The notes under the pieces were generated by a model. It was not told the DNA's origin. It worked only from the letters and a program-made list of their open reading frames with translations, and did not search any database. From positions 1 to 59,830 of the forward strand of contig NZ_JAGPOX010000047.1 in assembly GCF_019038435.1 (NCBI RefSeq): a stretch of DNA of 59,830 nt, in the 5' to 3' direction. This DNA is from Nocardia alni. GTDB lineage: Bacteria; Actinomycetota; Actinomycetes; Mycobacteriales; Mycobacteriaceae. How positions within the stretch are numbered: position 1 is the first letter of the stretch; each line of letters opens with the position of its first letter. Below are positions 17,682 through 25,431 of this stretch, piece after piece. The position numbers and the translations under genes were made by a program.

Positions 17682-18137
17682 ATGGCCGTCTTCACCGAAT
17701 CGCGCACCACCAGCCGCGTGCGCCCGATCCTCTACTGGGTGGCCACCGTATGCATCGCCGCCGAACTCGCCGTCGGCGGGGTATGGGACGTCGCGCGCAT
17801 CCCCTACGTCCGCGATCTGGTCACGCACCTCGGATATCCTACGTATTTCCTTGTCCTGCTGGGTGTCTGGAAGATATTCGGCGTGGTCGCACTGCTCGTC
17901 CCGGGCTGGCCGGCGGTGAAGGAGTGGGCCTACGCGGGCGCGTTCTTCGTCTACACCGGAGCCATCGCCTCCCACCTGACCGCGCACTACGCCCTCGGCG
18001 AGGTCGGTGTACTCGCCGCGATGACGGCGTTGACGGTGCTGTCGTGGGCGCTGCGCCCACCGAGCCGGCGCGCAGCCCGCTCTGAGGATGACGCGCCGAC
18101 GCCACGTCCCGGTGACAGTACCGAGCGAGCACGGTGA
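17682..18137 (+). CDS. DoxX family membrane protein
   Basis: A 151-residue protein with four hydrophobic segments. VRPILYWVATVCIAAELAVG, GYPTYFLVLLGVWKIFGVVAL and YAGAFFVYTGAIASHLTAH are typical of the small DoxX/DoxX-like proteins. ATG 17682 has AGGAG 8 nt upstream. The C-terminal 25 residues are polar and disordered. Function is unclear; relatives are linked to thiol or redox homeostasis or electron transfer in the membrane. The divergent neighbour is an ECF41-type sigma factor. Confidence 0.8.
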   Translation: MAVFTESRTTSRVRPILYWVATVCIAAELAVGGVWDVARIPYVRDLVTHLGYPTYFLVLLGVWKIFGVVALLVPGWPAVKEWAYAGAFFVYTGAIASHLTAHYALGEVGVLAAMTALTVLSWALRPPSRRAARSEDDAPTPRPGDSTERAR

Positions 18138-18202
18138 GATGCCCTCGGCCTGTACAACTGTGCCCGGCACCGACCCGACTGCTCCGCGTGTATCCGCACC
18201 CA

Positions 18203-18236
18203 TGTCCTGGGCGTCACTGTGTCCTGGGCGTCACTG
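18203..18236. repeat. Perfect 17-bp tandem duplication
   Basis: TGTCCTGGGCGTCACTG occurs at 18203-18219 and again at 18220-18236. The surrounding 18138-18420 contains no gene. Confidence 0.8.
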
Positions 18237-18420
18237 ACCGGAGGGTCGTACCGTTTCATCGGGTGGCCCGGCGATCCCCGGAATGCCGCCCAGCGCCGGA
18301 AGATCAGTGACATGTTGCACCACAGGCTGTTTCATCTCAGGGTGACCAGCCCGTCATGTTCGCTCAGAGCATGGCATCGAGCCCTGTCTCATCAGGTGCC
18401 GTCAGGATATCCTTACGGCT

Positions 18421-19110
18421 ATGAGCACTGCCAAGCCTGGCGAGGACGCATGGAAACGACTGACGGCCAAGCGCCGCGGGTCACGGTCCGGCGAGGACGC
18501 ACTGTCCGCGCTCGATGACATCGGAGCCGTGCGACGACTGCTGGACCAGTGGGAACTCGACGCGGTACGAGTCGCGCGCGGCGAGGCCAGGTCATGGGCC
18601 GAGATCGCCACCTACCTCGGGGTGACCAGGCAGTCGGCATGGGAGCGGTGGCGCGACCTGGATCAGGATGAACCCGCGCCGGTCGGCCACGCGACCGAAA
18701 GTGCGCAAGCCCCAGCCGAACTCGCCCGACGGACCACCGACGAGGGCCCCGTTGCCGGGGCCGTGCGAGAGGTTCTGTCCTCCGCGGCCCGCGAACGGCG
18801 CAGGCGCTCCACGGTCAAGGTGCCCGCAGTAGTCGGCATGGAGTGGATCAACGCCCGAGACGCGCTGGCGCACAACAACTTGGTGGCCTTCAATGCCGAA
18901 CCCGACTCGCCCGTACCGGATCCCGGCGACTCCGGATGGATCGTCACCGATCAGAGCCCGGAATCGGGCGCGCGCGTAGCCGCGGGCTCGGCGGTGCGGT
19001 TGTGGCTGCGGCGCGATGGCGGCAGCGGCGTACGCGAACCGCGGCAGCCGATGCCCCCGCTGCGGTCGATACCCGAACTGCCCGAACCGAGCGACAGCAC
19101 CACGGCCTGA
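18421..19110 (+). CDS. Soluble HTH protein with a C-terminal PASTA domain
   Basis: A 229-residue protein with no membrane segment. The N-terminal half has an HTH-like stretch (ARGEARSWAEIATYLGVTRQ then SAWERW, residues about 50-75). After a linker, residues about 128-200 form one PASTA repeat: VKVPAVVGMEWINARDALAH, then VTDQSPESGARVAAGSAVRL. PASTA domains normally sit outside the cell on PBPs and PknB-type kinases and bind muropeptides or beta-lactams. Here the fusion to a DNA-binding domain implies an intracellular role, such as sensing a recycled cell-wall fragment. This is inference. The secreted beta-lactamase-like gene 560 bp away fits a cell-wall theme. Confidence 0.72.
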   Translation: MSTAKPGEDAWKRLTAKRRGSRSGEDALSALDDIGAVRRLLDQWELDAVRVARGEARSWAEIATYLGVTRQSAWERWRDLDQDEPAPVGHATESAQAPAELARRTTDEGPVAGAVREVLSSAARERRRRSTVKVPAVVGMEWINARDALAHNNLVAFNAEPDSPVPDPGDSGWIVTDQSPESGARVAAGSAVRLWLRRDGGSGVREPRQPMPPLRSIPELPEPSDSTTA

Positions 19111-19116
19111 CGCGGG

Positions 19117-19449
19117 CTATCTCCTGCGCGCGCCAGAGCGCAGCGACTGCCGATACACACTGGGCGGCACCGTGTTCCGTGCGACACCCAACATGGCCAG
19201 CCCGGCGGCCCGGATGAGCGCGTCCAGATCCTCCACCAGCTCGCCGATCTCCGTTCCGGCCTCACGCACCTGTTCGGGTGTGGACTCGGGCCGGTCGAAG
19301 ACGGCACGCAGGGAATCCATGCGCAGCCCGATATCGAACAGCCGACGGACCAGCCGGTCGCTGGAGTCGACAAATGCGGCCACATCGCCGGTTAGCCGGG
19401 AAGCATCGAACAGGTCCATACGTGGCGTATCTAACATTGCCTCCGTCAT
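19117..19449 (-). CDS. Conserved-looking small protein of unknown function
   Basis: A 110-residue protein that is mostly alpha-helical by composition (SRLTGDVAAFVDSSDRLVRR and TEIGELVEDLDALIRAAGLA). I do not recognise the family. ATG 19449 has AGGAG 6 nt upstream, a strong site, and excludes the 41 extra residues of the longer open frame. It is convergent with the HTH-PASTA gene (6 bp between stops) and divergent from the beta-lactamase-like gene. Confidence 0.6.
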   Translation of the reverse strand: MTEAMLDTPRMDLFDASRLTGDVAAFVDSSDRLVRRLFDIGLRMDSLRAVFDRPESTPEQVREAGTEIGELVEDLDALIRAAGLAMLGVARNTVPPSVYRQSLRSGARRR

Positions 19450-19670
19450 TCCGAACTCCTGGTCGATGGCGCACTCTCCGATATGGCCCGGTCGGGCCCG
19501 CGCGTGCGATACGCAACCCTCTCGCCCACCGGGGCCGTGGCGGTAGAGTCCTACGTCACCCATCCTGGGCAAACGCTCTGACCTGCACTTAGACTAGCGA
19601 CAAGGAGGGTTGGCAGTTACCTGACATTTCGGTCTCGAGCTGCTCTCAGGTTCAGGCAGAAATGTTAAGT

Positions 19671-20669
19671 ATGCGGATCAAGTTGCAGCAGTCATCGCGA
19701 CGCGGATGGCTCCAAGTTAGCGTCGGTGCGGTATCAGCACTGGCAATTGCCGCGGGTGTGCTGGCAACACCGCCGGCAAGAGCGGCAACGCATCATCTCG
19801 TCGTTGCCGTGCACAATAACACGTCCCCCGCGAAGGCCACGCCCAAGCAGCAGCTTCCTGCGTTACCCCCCTTACCCGCGATACCGGACCTGTCCCTGGG
19901 CACCGGATCGGCGGCCATAAACCCTGGCCCCCAACCAGTTTCGCCACAGGCACTGGCTCAGCAGATGCAATCCGCGATCGTAGGGGCCTCGCCCGGCACC
20001 CAGGTCGGCATCGACGTCGTCAACACCGCGACCGGAGCACAGCTCGCCGAGCTGAACAGCGGCCAGCAGTTCTACACCGCCTCGGTGGTCAAACTGCTGA
20101 TCGCCCTGGACGTTCTGAACTCTCAAGGCTGGCAGCCGGATCCGGCGACCACCGGACAGATCCAGCAGATGCTCTCGGCCAGCGACGACGGTATCGCCGA
20201 CACGCTGTGGGATACCAACGGCGGCAGCGCGATCGTGACCCGCATGGCCGGCCTGATGGGCCTGACCGGCACCACACCGCCGGGCGATTCCGATCAGTGG
20301 GGTGAAACACTCACCACCGCAAAGGATGTCGTCACCATCTACCGTTACCTGAACACCTCGGTCCCCGCAGCGGCCCGCACCGTCGTCATGAACGCCCTGG
20401 AGGGCGCCCAGCAGATAGCCGCCGACGGGACCGACCAGTTCTTCGGCATTCCCGACGGGCTGTCCGGTGCGGACTGGGCCGTCAAACAGGGCTGGATGTC
20501 GTTGGACAGCTCGATCACCATGGACACCACGGGCCTGGTCGGCTCGGGCGCCGGGCGGCCGATGAACGACATCGTGGTCGTGCTGACCTCCCAGCCCGCG
20601 GATGTCAGCTGGAACACGGGCGGCAACGCGCTCACCGCGGGAGTCCGTGTGCTGCAAGGGAAGCTGTAA
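19671..20669 (+). CDS. Secreted class A beta-lactamase-like serine hydrolase
   Basis: A 332-residue precursor. A Sec-type signal peptide (basic start, hydrophobic VSVGAVSALAIAAGVLA, then PPARA before the cleavage site) precedes a Pro-rich segment and a serine hydrolase domain. The SxxK motif is SVVK near residue 138, SDD near residue 167 matches the SDN position, and KQG near residue 272 stands where KTG is expected. The overall pattern is that of class A beta-lactamases and penicillin-recognising hydrolases. With KTG changed to KQG it may not hydrolyse beta-lactams efficiently. The start could also be ATG 19662. The 3' end overlaps the convergent PaaX-type gene by 38 bp. Confidence 0.78.
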   Translation: MRIKLQQSSRRGWLQVSVGAVSALAIAAGVLATPPARAATHHLVVAVHNNTSPAKATPKQQLPALPPLPAIPDLSLGTGSAAINPGPQPVSPQALAQQMQSAIVGASPGTQVGIDVVNTATGAQLAELNSGQQFYTASVVKLLIALDVLNSQGWQPDPATTGQIQQMLSASDDGIADTLWDTNGGSAIVTRMAGLMGLTGTTPPGDSDQWGETLTTAKDVVTIYRYLNTSVPAAARTVVMNALEGAQQIAADGTDQFFGIPDGLSGADWAVKQGWMSLDSSITMDTTGLVGSGAGRPMNDIVVVLTSQPADVSWNTGGNALTAGVRVLQGKL

Positions 20670-21552
20670 GATCGCCGTCCCGTCGATCGCGCAACCCGCG
20701 TACCCAATGGCGGCTCGACGCGAAACAGCTGTCGCGGGCAGCGGCGAGCAGGCCCACGCTGTTCTCACCGGGCCAGTCGGCGGGCAGCATCGAGGGGGGC
20801 AGGCCGGGATCGATGTATGGGATGATCCGCCATTCATCCAGCAGCAGTGCGAATTTCACGAACGCCTCGGGTGGTGTGAGCTCACGCGCGCCCCGCAGGG
20901 TAGCCCCGTGACGGGCGAGGAATTCGCGGTGCCGAGTGGCGATCTCGTCCAGATCCCACCAGCGGGCCGCCGCGTCGGCGGGTGTGTCCGGGACCGACAG
21001 CCCGTCGCATCGGAAGGTCGTCACATACTCCGTAAGCTGGAGCGCGGCAACGATATCACCGATCTCCTCGGTGAGATATCCGGGGGCGATCCATAGTCCG
21101 GGCGAGACGGTTCCACAGCCGATCCAACCGAGGCGGCGGCGCAGCTGATGCCGTGCGGCGCGCAGGGATTCGGGGAGAGTGAAGGAGATCAGCCGCCACG
21201 GATCGTCGTCGGCCATCCGTCGGAATTCGAAGATCCGGCGGTCGCCGCGGGCGTACATCGCCTCAGCCTGCGCGGTCAACTGGTAGCCGGGTCGTCCGTC
21301 GCGGGCCGCCGATTCCAGCACGCCCCGCCGCTTGAGCCGGGTCACCGCGATCCGCGTCGCCTCGGCCGCCACGCCCAGGGGCAGCATCAACTCGACCAGT
21401 TCGGCGATCGCCACCCAGCCGCCGAGTTCGTGCCGGTACGCGCCGAGCACGGTGCGGATCAGCGAGGTCGCACTGCCGGGGCGGGAATCGAAGTCATCCA
21501 GGATCGCGTGCTGCGCGTTTCCCGGGGCTGTGCTCGCCGCGCGCTCAGGCAT
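20632..21552 (-). CDS. PaaX family transcriptional regulator
   Basis: A 306-residue protein with the PaaX layout: an N-terminal winged helix (TSLIRTVLGAYRHELGGWVA then ELMLPLGVAAEATRIAVTRL and KRRGVLES), a central domain (WRLISFTLPESLRAARHQLR then RRLGWIGCGTVSPGLWIAPG) and a C-terminal helical domain. PaaX represses phenylacetate genes in response to phenylacetyl-CoA; here the position at the end of kynA-kynU suggests control of tryptophan catabolism. Its ATG overlaps the kynU stop by 8 bp, so the two are translationally coupled. Its last 38 bp overlap the convergent hydrolase gene. Confidence 0.82.
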   Translation of the reverse strand: MPERAASTAPGNAQHAILDDFDSRPGSATSLIRTVLGAYRHELGGWVAIAELVELMLPLGVAAEATRIAVTRLKRRGVLESAARDGRPGYQLTAQAEAMYARGDRRIFEFRRMADDDPWRLISFTLPESLRAARHQLRRRLGWIGCGTVSPGLWIAPGYLTEEIGDIVAALQLTEYVTTFRCDGLSVPDTPADAAARWWDLDEIATRHREFLARHGATLRGARELTPPEAFVKFALLLDEWRIIPYIDPGLPPSMLPADWPGENSVGLLAAARDSCFASSRHWVRGLRDRRDGDLTASLAAHGLPR

Positions 21553-22816
21553 CGCGCCCCTGGGATCCAGGTTCGTCGCGGGTCGATTCATCGCGGATTG
21601 CCTGAATACCGACCGCGACCTCACCAAAGCTGGTGCTCAGCGGGCTCAGCCCTATCCGTAGCCCGTGCGGCGGTCTGAAGTCCGGGATCACGCCCCGCGC
21701 TTGCAGGTTCGTGGTGACCTCGGCGAAGCTCGGATGATCGATGATGATGTGTCCGCCGCGCAGCACAGGATCCCGTGGGGACCCCAGCTCGATTCCAAGG
21801 GGTGTCAACAGCTCATCCACCAGTTCCAGCGCGAATTCGGTGAGCCGCATTGACTTTGCCCGCACGGCATCCATGCCCACCTGCTCGATGAGTTCGAGGG
21901 TGTCCTGCATCGCGAGCATCCCCAGAATCGGCGGAGTACCGCTGATCACTCGCCGGATCCCCTGTGCCGGTTCGTATCCCTGGGCCATGCCGAACGGATC
22001 CGCCCGGCCCATCCAGCCCTCGATCGGCTGGCGGAACCCGTCCAGATGCCTCCGCCCGACGTAGGCGAAGGCTGGCGAGCCCGGACCGCCGTTCAGGTAC
22101 TTGTAGGTACAGCCCACCGCGAAATCGACTCCCCAGGAGTCGAGTTCGAGCGGCACCGACCCGACCGAATGGCACAGGTCGAGCAGTAGCAGCGCGCCCG
22201 CCTCGTGGGTGCGGCGCGCGATTGCCGCCGCGTCCAGCAGATATCCCGAGCGGTAGGCGACGTGGCTGAGCACCACCAGGGCCGTCCGCTCGCCGACCAC
22301 CTCGGCCAGCTGCTCGAGCTCGACTCCGGCGCGCGGATCCGGCTCGATCCAGCGCACGGTGAGCCCGTGCTCGGCCGCGATCGACTCGAGTACGTAGCGG
22401 TCCGTCGGGAAGTTGTCCCGGTCCAGGACGAGCTCGTTTCGCCCGGGCCGCAACGCGATCGCGCCCCGGGCGAGCTTGTACAGCAGCACCGTCGTCGAAT
22501 CGCCGATCGTGGTCTGGCCCGCCGCGGCGCCCAGCACCGTCGCGGCGAGCCGGTCACCGATCGTGATCGGCAGCTCGAACCACTGCTCGTCCCAGCCCCG
22601 GATCAGCCGACCGCCCCACGCCTGCGTCATGAACGCGGTGATCCGCTCGACACTCGCCCGCAACGGACGCCCCAGCGAATTACCGTCCAGATACGCCCGC
22701 ACCGAAGGATCCTCGGAGCCGACGAACAAATCGCGGTACGCACGCAACGGATCCGCGGCGTCCAAGGCGGCCGCCCGGGCAGTCCAATCCGGCACAGCCC
22801 AATCCGACTCGGTCAT
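21545..22816 (-). CDS. kynU: Kynureninase
   Basis: A 423-residue PLP enzyme of fold type I. The cofactor lysine lies in CTYKYLNGGPGSPAF, upstream lies the typical HVAYRSGYLLD, and YLDGNSLGRP is near the N-terminus. It cleaves kynurenine to anthranilate and alanine in the cytosol. It follows kynA by 102 bp and precedes the PaaX-type regulator with an 8-bp overlap. No kynurenine formamidase gene is in the window, so that step must come from elsewhere or be non-enzymatic. Confidence 0.95.
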   Translation of the reverse strand: MTESDWAVPDWTARAAALDAADPLRAYRDLFVGSEDPSVRAYLDGNSLGRPLRASVERITAFMTQAWGGRLIRGWDEQWFELPITIGDRLAATVLGAAAGQTTIGDSTTVLLYKLARGAIALRPGRNELVLDRDNFPTDRYVLESIAAEHGLTVRWIEPDPRAGVELEQLAEVVGERTALVVLSHVAYRSGYLLDAAAIARRTHEAGALLLLDLCHSVGSVPLELDSWGVDFAVGCTYKYLNGGPGSPAFAYVGRRHLDGFRQPIEGWMGRADPFGMAQGYEPAQGIRRVISGTPPILGMLAMQDTLELIEQVGMDAVRAKSMRLTEFALELVDELLTPLGIELGSPRDPVLRGGHIIIDHPSFAEVTTNLQARGVIPDFRPPHGLRIGLSPLSTSFGEVAVGIQAIRDESTRDEPGSQGRDA

Positions 22817-22918
22817 TCTCCAGCCTCCACTTCCGCAATCGCGGTGTCATCCGGCCGCACCAGCGCCCGGCCTCCGCGTCCCCGGTCGATCCTCGTCACC
22901 TGTCTCGCACTCCCGATC

Positions 22919-23848
22919 TCATTGCCCGACCGCGACTTCGCCGATTTCCGCGCGGACCGCGAACAGTTCCGGAAAAAACGTCCTGTCCAAGGCATTTCGC
23001 AGGTAGCCCACGCCGCTGGATCCGCCCGTGCCCGGTTTGGCGCCGATGATGCGCATCACGGTGCGCAGGTGCCGGAAGCGCCACAGCTGGAAGCTCTCCT
23101 CCAGATCCACCAGTTCCTCGAATGCCTCGTAGACCACCCAGTGTTCGCGGTTGTTCTCATAGACCGTCCTGATCAACGGCAGCAGCTCCGGGTTCAGTGC
23201 ATACGGCTGCGCCACCTCGCGGGCCGCCGCGGACTCGGGCACCGCATAGCCCAGACGCGCCACGCAGCGCCAGAACGCGTCGTACAGGCTCGGTTCGGCG
23301 AGCAGACCGCCGAGTAGTGCCCGCGCGGCCTGCTCATCCTCGAACATCTCGAGCATGCGCGCGTTCTTGCCGCCGAATATGAACTCCACCGCGCGGTACT
23401 GGTAGGACTGGAATCCGGACGAGTTGCCGAGAAAGCCGCGGAACTGCCCGTATTCGGTCGGGGTCAGGGTCGCCAGCACCGCCCACTGCTCGGTCAGCGT
23501 CTCCATGATGCGCTTGACCCGGGCCAGGCACTTCAGCGCCCCGGCGATATCGTCGGCGTCGAAAGCCGCACGGGCGGCGACGGTTTCGTGCAGGATCAGC
23601 TTGAACCACAGCTCGGTGGTCTGGTGCTGGATGATGAACAGCATCTCGTCGTGACGCTCGGGCCTGCTCAGTGGGCGTTGCACATCGAGCAGGTCGTCCA
23701 GACGTAGATAACCGCCGTAGGTCAGCGCATGAGCCTGGCCCGCCGCCGTATCGAGACCACCGGCCGAGACGAGACCAGCCTTCTCGTCGATCCCCTTGCG
23801 CCCCATCGCCTTACCGTCGGGCTCTGCACCCGGAACTACCTTCGTCAT
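22919..23848 (-). CDS. kynA: Tryptophan 2,3-dioxygenase
   Basis: A 309-residue haem enzyme that opens the indole ring of tryptophan to N-formylkynurenine. Diagnostic features are YGGYLRLDDLLDVQRP, the substrate-pocket segment MLFIIQHQTTELWFKLILHE, SSGFQSYQYR, and the C-terminal FRHLRTVMRIIG with GTGGSSGVGYLR, where the proximal haem His lies. The length is usual for bacterial TDO. It is the first gene of the kynA-kynU-regulator run. The 234 bp between it and the next upstream gene (23849-24082) should hold the promoter. Confidence 0.95.
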   Translation of the reverse strand: MTKVVPGAEPDGKAMGRKGIDEKAGLVSAGGLDTAAGQAHALTYGGYLRLDDLLDVQRPLSRPERHDEMLFIIQHQTTELWFKLILHETVAARAAFDADDIAGALKCLARVKRIMETLTEQWAVLATLTPTEYGQFRGFLGNSSGFQSYQYRAVEFIFGGKNARMLEMFEDEQAARALLGGLLAEPSLYDAFWRCVARLGYAVPESAAAREVAQPYALNPELLPLIRTVYENNREHWVVYEAFEELVDLEESFQLWRFRHLRTVMRIIGAKPGTGGSSGVGYLRNALDRTFFPELFAVRAEIGEVAVGQ

Positions 23849-24082
23849 ATTGCCTCGATCGATTGCTGAACACTTCGCCGCGTTACATAATCATGGCGGC
23901 CGCTACAAATATGTCATAAAAGGTGGTCCGGATCCAGCCCTCTACTACCCGACCGCGGTAGACGCAACGATCCGAACGAGCCGAGCGACTGAATACTGTT
24001 GGTGCTCAGTACTTGCCAGGCGCGACGAAGTCCGACCGACCCGTCAGGGTGATCCTGAAGCGTCGGCCGGACTCGCCGCACG

Positions 24083-24499
24083 TCAACTCATGGCCGGGAT
24101 CGGGGCAGCGACGAGCTTCCCGGTCTCACGCAGCGTCAGCAGTCCGGTCAGGGCGATCAGCGCGGCGGTCGGGGCGTGGACGCCGAACGCGACGGCCGTG
24201 GAACCGCCATGCGCCAGCACGTTGGTCATGTCCCCGACCGGAGTGAGAGCCTCTGCCAGCAGAACCAACCCCAGGGCGCGGCGGTGACCGGTCAGCAGCA
24301 GGACCCCCAGAACGACACCGGACACGATGTCGCGGATGCCCTTGAGAATCAGAAACCCATCGCCGTCACCGGAGGGCCAGCTCGGCAGGCCGAAGCCCGG
24401 CGCGATAGTGCTGGGGGTCAGGACGTAGGACACCCCGATGTAAAGGATGAACAGGATCCCGGCGGTGGTCAGGGTGGTGTTGACGGTCTTGAGCGACAT
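24083..24499 (-). CDS. DUF4267-type small membrane protein
   Basis: A 138-residue protein with four predicted membrane helices (TTLTTAGILFILYIGVSYVL, the IRDIVSGVVLGVLLL segment, ALGLVLLAEALTPVGD and a last helix near residue 115). The GIRDI and LAEALTPVGD motifs and the length fit the DUF4267 family. Function is unknown. It shares its orientation with the hemerythrin gene 170 bp upstream. Confidence 0.72.
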   Translation of the reverse strand: MSLKTVNTTLTTAGILFILYIGVSYVLTPSTIAPGFGLPSWPSGDGDGFLILKGIRDIVSGVVLGVLLLTGHRRALGLVLLAEALTPVGDMTNVLAHGGSTAVAFGVHAPTAALIALTGLLTLRETGKLVAAPIPAMS

Positions 24500-24670
24500 G
24501 ATTGTCTCCTCGTTGGGTCAGGTCGGATTCGAGTTGGGAAAAGGGTCTGGTCCCGCAGACGCAACGCGCGTAACGAGCACGGCCGATAACGGACCACTTA
24601 CCGCGTAGCTCTGCGGGGAGGACGGATCGCGCTCGGTGTCTCCGGATTCACCGGGGGTGGCTCGGACTGT

Positions 24671-25312
24671 TCAGGCCGCGCGGACGTGGCGGATGTGACG
24701 GACGTAGCGGGGGCGACCGATCACGTGCCAGATACCGCGGATCGGTGCGGGGAGGACGGACAGGAGTGTGGCGCGTTCGGCGCGGTTCGCGTCCTCCAGC
24801 ACGAGGCCGAAGAGGGTGAGCAGGGTGAGTTTGGGTGTGTTGGCGACCAGGTGCTCGCCCAGGGAGGCCCATTCCTTGTCGGTGATGTAGCCGGCCGCCA
24901 GCGGAAGCAGGGTGGTCTCCTCGTCGTCGAGGTGTTCGAGCAGGACCGCCCGGTGGTCGGCGAGGGCGGCCACGAGGATGTCGCGCTCGTCGGCCGCGGC
25001 GGTGGCCTCCCACGCCGGAAACGCGGTGTCCAGTGCGGTCAGGGTGGCGGCGACGCGCTCGTGCTGCGCCTCCATGCGAAGGACGATCTCGGCCTCCAGA
25101 TCGACCCGCGAGAGCAGTGGCGGCCACAGCAGTTCGTCCTCGCCCTCGTGGTGGTTCTTCAGTCCGAGCCGGTAGTCGCGGAAGTGGTCGGCGATCACCT
25201 TGGCGCGAGCGGTGTCACCTGGGACGACCGCCGCGACGAGCTCCATCAGCAACCGCGATTCGCGACGGAATACGCGGTGGACGATCTCCATCTCCTGGGT
25301 GTTGACGCTCAT
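24671..25312 (-). CDS. Hemerythrin/HHE cation-binding domain protein
   Basis: A 213-residue protein with the HHE metal-binding pattern: HRVFRRESRLL, then KNHHEGEDELLWPPLL (His-His and Glu ligands), MEAQHERV and LDDEETTLLPLA. Four helices should hold a di-iron site that may bind oxygen, NO or peroxide. ATG 25312 has AGGAA close upstream; ATG 25336 would add 8 residues. It is divergent from the SARP-type regulator gene. Confidence 0.82.
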   Translation of the reverse strand: MSVNTQEMEIVHRVFRRESRLLMELVAAVVPGDTARAKVIADHFRDYRLGLKNHHEGEDELLWPPLLSRVDLEAEIVLRMEAQHERVAATLTALDTAFPAWEATAAADERDILVAALADHRAVLLEHLDDEETTLLPLAAGYITDKEWASLGEHLVANTPKLTLLTLFGLVLEDANRAERATLLSVLPAPIRGIWHVIGRPRYVRHIRHVRAA

Positions 25313-25431
25313 CGTTTCCTGCCTTTCGTCTGTCATGTCTTCGACGTGCTCGACACTGCTCGCCCGGGTATGGAGGGCACTTGGAGCCGACTTGGAAGGC
25401 TGGTCGCGGCAGCCGTACGATTTGCCAGGTC

